The position numbers and the translations under genes were made by a program. 64,000 nt of DNA from Gemmobacter sp. 24YEA27 (lineage in GTDB: Bacteria; Pseudomonadota; Alphaproteobacteria; Rhodobacterales; Rhodobacteraceae). Positions 47,159 through 55,456 of the stretch are shown one piece after another (the first letter of the stretch is position 1; every line of letters begins with the position of its first letter). The DNA lies in assembly GCF_030052995.1 (NCBI RefSeq), contig NZ_JASJPW010000005.1:1-64000 (forward strand), in the 5' to 3' direction. The notes beneath the pieces were generated by a model, which had not been told where the DNA came from, did not search any database, and worked only from the letters and a program-made list of their open reading frames with translations.

Positions 47159-50100
47159 ATGAGCCAGACCCGTGACGTCTTTTTGCCACCCCCCGCCGGA
47201 AAGCTGATGCCGCCTCCCGAGCCGGGCGACCCTGTATTCCAGGACCGCAGCGGATTGCGTCATCGCAGCTGGCGCCGGGTCTTCCGCTTCGGGTTGCTGG
47301 CGATGTTGCTCTGGCTGGTGGCCCTGATTGTCCTCGCCCTGCAGCCCGGATCTGAGCGCAGCCCAGAGCAGATGCGCGCGGAAGGAGAGACCACGGCCCA
47401 TCTCGCCGGGGCGGCGCGAGGGGGCCCGAACCCGGAACTGCCGACCGTCCGGGCGCTGGCAGATGCGCCCGCTGACCCCGACCCGAAAACCGGCCAGCGC
47501 GGTCGATGCCGTCCGGCGCAGCCGATGTTCGGCGCCGCCATGGCCTCAGCCGCAGAGGCGCGCCACAGTGGCAGGCGGATCTATGCGATCCTGCCGATGT
47601 ATCTCGACAATGCTTTCCTGCCGCTTGAAAGGCATTGCGGGCTGATCGATGCGATCCTGCCGGAGTGGTTTGAGATTGATGCTGATGCGCTGCGGGTCGA
47701 GGCCGCCAGCCTCGATACAGAATTGACGGAAACGGTCGCCTCGGTGCGGGCGGCCCGGGGAAAAGAGCTGACATTCCTGCCGGTTTTCGGCGCGGGCGGC
47801 ACGCTGGAGCCGCGGGCATTTCTGGATCGGATTACAAAGGCCGATGCCCGCTCCGGGCTGGTTCAGGCGATGCTGACCAGCGCCGCGGGGGTCGGGGCCG
47901 ATGGGCTTTGTCTGCGGCTGCGGGGCGTCAGCGGCGCCGAGCTGAAAGCCGCGCTGCCTTTTCTGCACGAGTTTTCAGACGCCGCCCGCGCCGCCGGGAT
48001 GACCCGCTGCCTCATAACGGATGCAGGCTCGCGGCAATGGGCCGAAAAGACCGTCACCACCCTGTTCGATACCGTTGTTGTCACCCTTTTCCATGAGCCC
48101 TGGATGGGGTCTGTTCCGGCGCCGCTCGCGCCACAGGACTGGTTCCGCAGCGAGGCCCGGGAAATGCGCAGCCTTGTCGGGCAGAAAAAGCTGGTGATCG
48201 CGCTTGGTGGTCATGCCGAGGACTGGGTGTCCGGGAGGGCCGGGCCAGAGCGGTTAAGCCTCGCCGGGGCGATGCACCGCATTGCCGGGGCCGGGGCTGA
48301 GATCCGCTTTTCCCCGACCGCGCTGAACAGCTACGCCGAATTTGCCGACGCCTCAGGGGTCCGGCATCAGATCTGGATGCTGGATGCGGCCTCGGCCTAT
48401 AATGCGGTCAAGACGCTGGATGATCTGGGCATTGCCGGCATCGGTCTGGCCAGCCCAGGCGACGAGGAACCGGCCTTCTGGGACGCCCTCGCGCGCTGGC
48501 CGGCGGCGGTGGTCGGAGATGACTATCTGCGCCCGACATTTCCGGATCGCGTCCTCTATAACGGGACCGGCTCGTTCTACAGCTTCGGGCAGGCGCCGCG
48601 AACAGGATTGCGCAAGGCAGATCTGGAAGAAAGCAGCGGTATGATCGTCGGCCAGGACTATCTGGTGGTGCCAGAGCCGGTGACGATGGAGCGCTTCGGC
48701 ACATCATCCGGGCCGCAGATCGCACTGACCTTTGATGACGGGCCGGACCCGGTCGCCACCACCAAGATCCTTGATGTGCTGCGGCGCCATAACGCGCCGG
48801 CGACCTTTTTCGTGGTCGGGCGGTCCGCCATGGTGGCGCCTGGCCTGCTGACGCGGGCGATCGCCGAGGGGCATATCATCGGTTCGCACACCTTCGGCCA
48901 TCCCCATATGGACGCCATTGGATCTTTGCGCGCCCGCACCGAGATACGCTCGAACCGGATGGTGATCGAGGGGCTGACCGGGTCCACGCCATTGCTTTAC
49001 CGCCCGCCCTATGTGCGCGGTCCGGGGCCACTGGATCTCTCAGAAGCCCTGGTGTTCGGGATGATCGGCGAGGAAGGCCATATTGTGGTCGGCAGCGATA
49101 TTGTGCCACCCGACTGGGCCGGTCTTGGCGCCGAAGAGATCGTGGCCGAGGTGCTGAGCGACCTGGAAACCACCGGTGGCAATGTGATTGTGCTGCATGA
49201 CGGGCGCAGTCAGGGGATGCATACCGCCGCCGCCGTCGATCTGCTGATCCCGGCGCTGCGTGAAAGAGGCTATCAGATCGTGCCGGTCCCGGCATTGCTG
49301 GGGCTGGATACGGCTGCGATGATGCCCGAAGCGCCCTGGGCCACCACACCGGTCAAGACGGCGTCAATCCGGTTGATCGGCGGGCTGATGCAATTCGCCA
49401 TCCTGGCGCTCTGGCTCTGCCTGTTCGTCAGTTTCCTGCGCAATCTGCTCTATTTCCTGCTGGCATGGCGCCGCGTCGCCAGCTACCCCAGCGATTTTGC
49501 GCCCCCTCCGCCGGTTACCGTCATCGTCCCCGCCTATAATGAAGAGGCGGTGATTGTCGCGACGCTGCGTTCGGTGCTGGCAAGCGATTATCCCCGGCTC
49601 CACTGCATCGTGGTGGATGACGGATCATCGGACCGGACCGCAGATGTGCTGCAGGCCGCCTTTGACCACAGACCGGATGTCACGCTGATCACCCAGCCGA
49701 ACCAGGGCAAATGGAGCGCGCTGAACCGCGGCTTTGCGCTTTCTGAAACGCCGGTCACCATTTGCCTTGATGCCGATACCCAAATTGATCCCAGGGCGAT
49801 CAGGGCATTGGTGAAGCCCTTTTCCGACCCCCGCGTCGGGGCAGTGGCCGGGACCGTTACTGTGGGCAATCGTCGCGGTCTCCTGACCCGGTTCCAGAAC
49901 ATCGAATACATCGTCTCGCAGCAGATCAGCCGCCGGGCACAGGAACATCTCGATGCCATCATGGTGGTGCCGGGCGCACTTGGGGCCTGGCGTACCGACA
50001 TCGTGCGCAATGCCGGGGGCTTTTCCGGAGAGACACTTGCAGAGGATACCGATCTGACCATCCTTCTACGGCGGGGCGGCTATCGTGTCGCCTATGCCGA

Positions 50101-50629
50101 AGAGGCCCGTGCCGCGACCGAGGCCCCCGCCGATATCGCATCCCTGATGAAACAGCGGCTGCGCTGGACGCTGGGCAATCTGCAGGCCATCTGGAGACAC
50201 CGCCGCGCGGTGGCAGACCTTGGCCCGCGCAGATCGTTTTCGATGCTGGATATGCTGCTGTTCGGCTTCGTGGTGCCGGTTCTGGCACCGATCGCCGACC
50301 TCACCCTCATGGCCTTTGCCGTCAGCGTCTTTGCAGACTGGTCGGCGGGCAATCAGCTGCGGATCCCGGCCGGGATGGGTCTGGCGCTGCTGCTTTTTCT
50401 GATGGTTCAGCTGATGGATTTCCTCGCGGCGGTCATCGCGCTGCGCTGTGACAGGCGCAGCCCGCTCCGGCTGGCCCTGCTGGTGCCCCTGATGAACCTG
50501 CTCTATCGCCCGCTGCTCTGTATAACAGTCTATCGTGCGCTCTGGGCCGCGCTGACCGGCAGGCTCAGCCAGTGGAACAAGCTGCGCCGGCGCGGACTTG
50601 AGGGCCAGGCAGGGGTGCAGGCCCCATGA
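47159..50629 (+). CDS. Three-domain exopolysaccharide protein: GH18-like, NodB deacetylase, GT2 synthase
   Basis: 1156 residues. Helix near 43-62, GH18-like TIM barrel about 135-490, NodB polysaccharide deacetylase about 515-715 (ALTFDDGPDP, HTFGHPHM, YRPPYVRG), two helices, then GT2 synthase about 775-1130 (VIVPAYNEE, VVDDGSS, CLDADTQ, LAEDTDL, QRLRW) with C-terminal helices. The deacetylase and transferase sites are complete. The GH18 Dx2DxDxE site is not present (GADGLCLRLRG). Likely builds and deacetylates a beta-linked amino-sugar polymer. Confidence 0.9.
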   Translation: MSQTRDVFLPPPAGKLMPPPEPGDPVFQDRSGLRHRSWRRVFRFGLLAMLLWLVALIVLALQPGSERSPEQMRAEGETTAHLAGAARGGPNPELPTVRALADAPADPDPKTGQRGRCRPAQPMFGAAMASAAEARHSGRRIYAILPMYLDNAFLPLERHCGLIDAILPEWFEIDADALRVEAASLDTELTETVASVRAARGKELTFLPVFGAGGTLEPRAFLDRITKADARSGLVQAMLTSAAGVGADGLCLRLRGVSGAELKAALPFLHEFSDAARAAGMTRCLITDAGSRQWAEKTVTTLFDTVVVTLFHEPWMGSVPAPLAPQDWFRSEAREMRSLVGQKKLVIALGGHAEDWVSGRAGPERLSLAGAMHRIAGAGAEIRFSPTALNSYAEFADASGVRHQIWMLDAASAYNAVKTLDDLGIAGIGLASPGDEEPAFWDALARWPAAVVGDDYLRPTFPDRVLYNGTGSFYSFGQAPRTGLRKADLEESSGMIVGQDYLVVPEPVTMERFGTSSGPQIALTFDDGPDPVATTKILDVLRRHNAPATFFVVGRSAMVAPGLLTRAIAEGHIIGSHTFGHPHMDAIGSLRARTEIRSNRMVIEGLTGSTPLLYRPPYVRGPGPLDLSEALVFGMIGEEGHIVVGSDIVPPDWAGLGAEEIVAEVLSDLETTGGNVIVLHDGRSQGMHTAAAVDLLIPALRERGYQIVPVPALLGLDTAAMMPEAPWATTPVKTASIRLIGGLMQFAILALWLCLFVSFLRNLLYFLLAWRRVASYPSDFAPPPPVTVIVPAYNEEAVIVATLRSVLASDYPRLHCIVVDDGSSDRTADVLQAAFDHRPDVTLITQPNQGKWSALNRGFALSETPVTICLDADTQIDPRAIRALVKPFSDPRVGAVAGTVTVGNRRGLLTRFQNIEYIVSQQISRRAQEHLDAIMVVPGALGAWRTDIVRNAGGFSGETLAEDTDLTILLRRGGYRVAYAEEARAATEAPADIASLMKQRLRWTLGNLQAIWRHRRAVADLGPRRSFSMLDMLLFGFVVPVLAPIADLTLMAFAVSVFADWSAGNQLRIPAGMGLALLLFLMVQLMDFLAAVIALRCDRRSPLRLALLVPLMNLLYRPLLCITVYRALWAALTGRLSQWNKLRRRGLEGQAGVQAP

Positions 50630-53174
50630 AACGCCGCAGAATGCTCGGGCTTCTGGCTGCTTGCGCGCTGCCCTTGCCGGCGGCGGCCCGGACAACCGCC
50701 TCTGCCGGTCCACGACGGCTGCTGGTCTCGATCCGTGGGATCGGCCACAGAACCGATCCGGCGCGGCTTTCGGCAGTGCTTGATCTGCTGACCGCCGCCA
50801 TGATCCCGGCCAGTCTGATCCCTGCGGCCGGTGAGGATAGCGTGGATCCGCTGGCCAATGCCGAAATCTTCGCACTTGTCAGCAACTATGCCAGACGCTT
50901 CCCTGGCCTGATTGGGCTGGCGGCGCGCTGCAGGCGCCTTGGGGGTCTGCCGCCCTATGATATCGCGCGCCAGGGCTTTCTGGCCCGGCAGGCGCTGCAT
51001 CGGCTCATGCCAGAGGCGCCGCCGTTTTGCACGGTGCTGGCCTGCTCCGGGCCATTCGCGGAAGGTGACGCCGCGGCGCTTTCCGGCGCGGGGTTTCGCA
51101 CCCTGCTGGTCCTGCCGGCGGCGGCAGCACCCGTGCGCGTGACCGGGGGCCCGGGTGCTGTGCTGGTTGTCAGCGGTGGTGAACCGCTTGGCTTCCCGGA
51201 TGCGGGCGCCGTCTTCGCGCGCCGCCATCTCGGACAGTATCGCCATCTGGTGTTCAGCGCCCCCGAGACCGGCGCCGCGACCCCTGCGGATATCGTCGCA
51301 GGGTTGAGCGCCTTTTCGCGTCAGCTGCGCGAGGAGACGACATCAGCCCGGCGCGTCAGCCTGTTGGCCAACGAAGTGGCGCTGCGCAACCATGCAGGCT
51401 TTCGTCGCCGGCTGGCGCTGCATCTGTTCGAGCCCGATCCCCGGTTGGAAGGGGATGCCGCTGCGCTGGAGGTCTTTGCCAGGATGCTGACCGGGGCAGA
51501 GATCCCGTATAGCAGGGGCCCGATCTGCCCCTGTCCGACACGGCAGAAAGACCGACCGCCCTGTGCTGGATGGAGTTAACATCTCCAGGCATTCGCCAGC
51601 CTTCGCCATCCCGCCTTTCCCGGCTCGATCAGAACGGCGCTGACGAGGCGACAGGCTGGCGGCTGAAGGCAGGCGCCGGCGAGGGCATCCCGATCGGACT
51701 GGCTTCGGCAAAGGCCGACAGCTTCGGGCTGAACGCCCGGGCCATGCAGATGCTGCCTGTTCTTCTGTCTGTGCGGACCGAAGCCGAGAGCGCAGAAGTG
51801 CTTGCCACAGATGTCCCGCTGGCCTGCGAAGGTGTGATCACTGTCAGCCCGGCGGCGGTTCGCAGTGATTTTGCCCGCGCGGCGCTCCTGCGCATGATCG
51901 GCAAATTGCGGGTGCTGCCGGGGAACCATCTGACCACCCTGCCCGCGCTGGCAGCCGATCTGCTGCCGCGTGATCCGTTTCTGCCGACGGTTCTGCGCGC
52001 CCGCAGTCTCCGCCTGCGCGCGGGCACAGAAGCTGGGTGGCCAGAGCGTTTGCGCGAGGGTGAGGCTCACGATCTGATGGAGGATGCCCGCGCGGCCTGG
52101 TCCTATTTCAGCGGTCTCACCAACCGGACCACCGGCCTCTGCCCGGCAACGGTACAGACCGGGGGCGGCGCAGGCGCGGTCCAGGACCGGCTGACGATGT
52201 GGGAGGCCGGCAGCCACATCAATGCGCTGATGGCGGCGGCAGATCTGGGACTGATCGCAGAGGAGGAGTTTTCTGCACGTTGTAACCGCCTGCTGAAGAC
52301 ACTGTCGCGGGCCGCAAACGGGCCGCTCAGGCTTCCGCCCGAGACGATCAGCTCATCGACCGGCAAAGGCTCGTCGCGGTTCAACGCCTTCGATACCGGG
52401 CGGCTTTTACTGGCACTGGACCGGTTGCGCCGGTACCGGCTGGCGCCGGCGGATATCGCGGCACTGGTCGCCTCCTGGGATTTTTCCACCATTCTCAGGC
52501 AGCGCCACCTGCATTCGTGGCGCGATGGTGCTTTCGTCGATGAGTATCGCTCGAATTATTCCGATTATGTCGCGGTCGGTTTCCGTCGATGGGCTTATGA
52601 CGTGGCCTCGCCCTTCGACAGCCTGCGTCTGCAGGACAATGCGGACCAGCAGATTGCATTGCTGCGTCTGGTCGAGCAGTTCGGCCCGCTCGGGATCGAA
52701 CCCGCTTTCCTGCATCTGCTCGAAATCGGGCCGGATCATAGTGCGCTGACGCTTGCCGATTGCCTGAGCGCGCTTTTGCGCGACGCAGCGGCGGAGTATG
52801 GCCATCCCGTTGCACCGTCGGAATCGCCCGTGAACCAGGTGCCCTGGTTCACCTATCAGGGCTTCCGCCTGCGCGCGGGTCCCGACCCCTGGATGGTCAC
52901 TGCGGGCTTTGCGGATACGACTGTCTATGACAGCGGCTTTCTGGCCAGGCTGCGCGCGACCAGCTCAAAGGCTGCCTATCTGCTGCATGCGCTGCGGCCC
53001 GACACAGCCAGCGCAAAGCTGACTGCGCTGGTGCGGCAGAAGGCCAGGCGCGAGGGCGGCTTCGATTCTGCAATTTTCGTAGCAGACGGACAATCGACGG
53101 CCGGCTACACAGATCTGAACACAAATGCAGTCATCCTGACAGCGATTTGCCGAATGTTCGGCGACCAATATTAG
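50626..53174 (+). CDS. Secreted DUF3131 protein with N-terminal deacetylase-like region, one frameshift
   Basis: Part one (50626 to about 51521): signal peptide (LLAACALPLPAAA) and a DUF2334/deacetylase-like fold. Part two (to 53174): DUF3131, helical (alpha/alpha) with WSYFSGLTNRTTGLCPATVQ, MWEAGSHINALMAAADLGLI, YRSNYSDYVAVGFRRWAYDV. One added C at CCC 51519-51521 joins both (SRGPDLPLSDTAERPTALCW) into about 849 residues. ATG overlaps the synthase stop. DUF3131 resembles glucoamylase-like glycan-binding or -cleaving proteins. Confidence 0.75.
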
Positions 53175-53262
53175 GTCATGATCGCTCTGATGATGGGTTG
53201 GGTAGCCTCTCCGACGGCACTTATGTGCCACAGTGATCCAGAAAGGATCAGGAGGAACCCCT

Positions 53263-54287
53263 ATGAAGGAAGTCTCGATCATCGGCGTTGACTTGGCGAA
53301 ACAGGTCTTTCAACTGCACGGAGCGACAGCAGAGGGTGAGGTTGTGTTTCGCAAGAAACTGTCGCGCAAGCAGTTTCTCATGTTCATGCAGTCGCAGCCC
53401 GGGTGCGTCGTTGCGATGGAGGCCTGCGCCACGGCCCATCACTGGGCGCGGACGCTGGCGGCCATCGGGCATGAGGTGCGCCTGATAGCCCCGAAATTCG
53501 TCAAGCCATATGTGAAGAGCCAGAAAAACGACATGGCGGATGCCGAGGCGATCGCAGAGGCGGGCAGTCGGCCGACCATGCGTTTTGTCGAGGTGAAGAC
53601 ACCGGAGCAGCAGGGCCTCGGCATGATCTTCAGGCTGCGGGATCTTCTGGTCGGACAACGAACGCAGGTGATCAATGCCTTGCGTGGACATCTCGCCGAA
53701 TTCGGGCTTGTCGCCGGAAAGGGGCGGGAGAACGTGGATAAGCTGCGGGCCGTTCTGGAGCCGGGCGCCGAGGGCGCAGATGATCTTCCTGCGGTGGTCG
53801 GCCACATGGCGCAGCTTTGCTTTGATCAGATCGACAGCCTGTCGCAGCGCATCGCCGAGCTTGATGCACAAGTCGCGACGGCCAGCAGACGGTCGCGGTT
53901 CTCGGCCCGACTGCAGAGGATGCCCGGTGTTGGCCCCATTTCCGCGATGGCGCTGGCGGCGTTCGCGCCGCCACTGCAGAGCTTCCGCCAAGGACGAGAC
54001 TTCTCGGCCTGGCTGGGTCTCGTGCCGCGACAGCATTCCAGCGGCGGGAAGCAGAGGCTTGGACGCACGAGCAAATCGGGTCAACGCGATATCCGGCGTT
54101 TGCTGATCATTGGCGCGATGGCCGTAATCTCTGGCACCAGGATCCGGCCCCTGCGGAAAGCTCCTGGTTGGGTCGGATCCTGGCCCGCAAGCCACGGATG
54201 CTGGCCGCCATCGCGCTGGCAAACAAAATGGCCAGAATGCTGTGGGCCATGATCACGAAGAACGAAGAGTTTCGAGGGGACCGCTGA
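53263..54287 (+). CDS. IS110-family transposase, one frameshift near the end
   Basis: DEDD RuvC-like domain (IIGVDLAKQVFQLHG, MEACATAHHW, KNDMADAEAIAEA) and C-terminal Tnp domain (LQRMPGVGPISAMALAAF, FSAWLGLVPRQHSSGGKQRLG; catalytic Ser). The frame as read ends at 54252 with an unlikely tail; a shift near 54130 restores WHQDPAP ... LANKMARMLWAMITKNEEF and a stop at 54285-54287. Confidence 0.88.
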
Positions 54288-54538
54288 TGGCGAACTGACG
54301 AGGTCAGCAGCACCGTCTCGAAAATGCGGGAGAAGCTGAAGCTTGTATGAAATCGATCGGACAGATCGGGGTTGGGGAAACCAGTGTCACATGGAGAGCT
54401 CCGAGCTCGCTTTGATGTTTTGACCACAACCCGCGGATCCCATACCGGCCAAGGAGCATAGCGTTCCGACAAAAGGCCTGACACATGGACGCATTCGACC
54501 GTATGATGCCAGCCGAGGCGACAGCCCGCTAAAACCGG
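54288..54538 (+). ncRNA. Candidate bridge/seek RNA region of IS110 element
   Basis: About 250 non-coding bases between transposase and right repeat. In IS1111-type members the guide RNA that directs the recombinase is encoded here (family knowledge). I did not derive a fold or target loops, so the RNA's limits are unknown. Confidence 0.35.
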
Positions 54539-54547
54539 GGCTACCCA

Positions 54548-54922
54548 CACATGATGTGACCGCGCCCCGACGGCATCAATGTGCCAAGGTGGGTCTGCAA
54601 CGATCCACAGAGGAGGACGGTCATGTGGGAGACTATCACGGTGCGGCCCGATCTTGCGTAGAATGAATTCCAGGCGCATGTGACCACGATCGGCACTCAT
54701 GGAACAGTTTGGCATGATCGCGTAGCAAAGGGTTTGGGGCTCATCTTCACCCCATCCGGAGTTGAAAGCCCGAGACGCCGAAGACCCCTGCCGAGCAGAC
54801 AGTTCGGCGCTCCGGTCGCTGCCGCGTGGTCCCTGTCCGGGTGGATTGCCTTTCCCAACCTTTAACATTTAATAGTTGAGTAGAAATAGCCATTAACACG
54901 CTTAACAGGATTTTGCAGGATC
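54548..54922. other. Gap after IS110 element
   Basis: 375 bp with no confident gene on either strand. 54862-54915 is AT-rich (TTTAACATTTAATAGTTGAG) and probably contains the promoter of the following sensor operon. Confidence 0.45.
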
Positions 54923-55456
54923 ATGAGGGCATGGCTTAAGATCAGAGACTTCCGGTCCGGCGGTGTGCTTTCAAACCGGTGTGCCGTGTCACCGGATGGC
55001 CCCCCGGATACAGGGGAGCACGGAAAGCTGCAACTTCGCCGCGATGACGGGCCCGCAAACGGAGGTTTGACCGCGCTGATCCCTGCCGGGCTGATGTTGT
55101 TTGCGGGGCTCGGTGGGCTCGCATTCGCGAGCCTCCTTGCGGATGGAGTCGAGGGACAATTCGTGGTCGTCAGCCCGCCCTGGCAGGCAGCCGTTCATCT
55201 GGTCACCCGCGCTGACGGAGCGTTGCTGGCCGGCGGGGGGTTCAGCAATGTGATCGTTGCGGCTTCCGACCGGCCGGGCTTTGCCGATGACCTTCGCGCG
55301 GCCGGGGCATGGCTGGTCTTTCCCGCGCCGCGCGCCCTTGGCTGCGGCACGCCGGACCAGACCAGCGTGCAGGCAGTCCGGGGCGGTGCAGCGCCTGCAT
55401 TCCAGAAAACCATTCAAGATCAGACCAACAGGCAGGATTCCTCTGATGCAGTATGA
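54923..55456 (+). CDS. Membrane protein preceding hybrid kinase, unknown function
   Basis: 177 residues, one membrane helix at about 50-70 (LIPAGLMLFAGLGGLAFASLLADG) and a small periplasmic domain (GQFVVVSPPWQAAVHLVTRADGALLAGGGFSNVIVAASDRPGF ... GAWLVFPAPRALGCG). Overlaps the kinase start by 11 nt, so coupled; perhaps a sensory partner. Confidence 0.65.
   Translation: MRAWLKIRDFRSGGVLSNRCAVSPDGPPDTGEHGKLQLRRDDGPANGGLTALIPAGLMLFAGLGGLAFASLLADGVEGQFVVVSPPWQAAVHLVTRADGALLAGGGFSNVIVAASDRPGFADDLRAAGAWLVFPAPRALGCGTPDQTSVQAVRGGAAPAFQKTIQDQTNRQDSSDAV

Larger units (their letters stand above)
53199..54547. mobile_element. IS110-family element, IS1111-like ends
   Basis: TGGGTAGCC (53199-53207) and GGCTACCCA (54539-54547) form a 9-bp inverted pair around the transposase gene, as expected for the sub-terminal repeats of IS1111-type elements. 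True outer borders may lie a few bases beyond. Inserted just behind the DUF3131 gene. The region between the transposase and the right repeat is non-coding. Confidence 0.65.
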
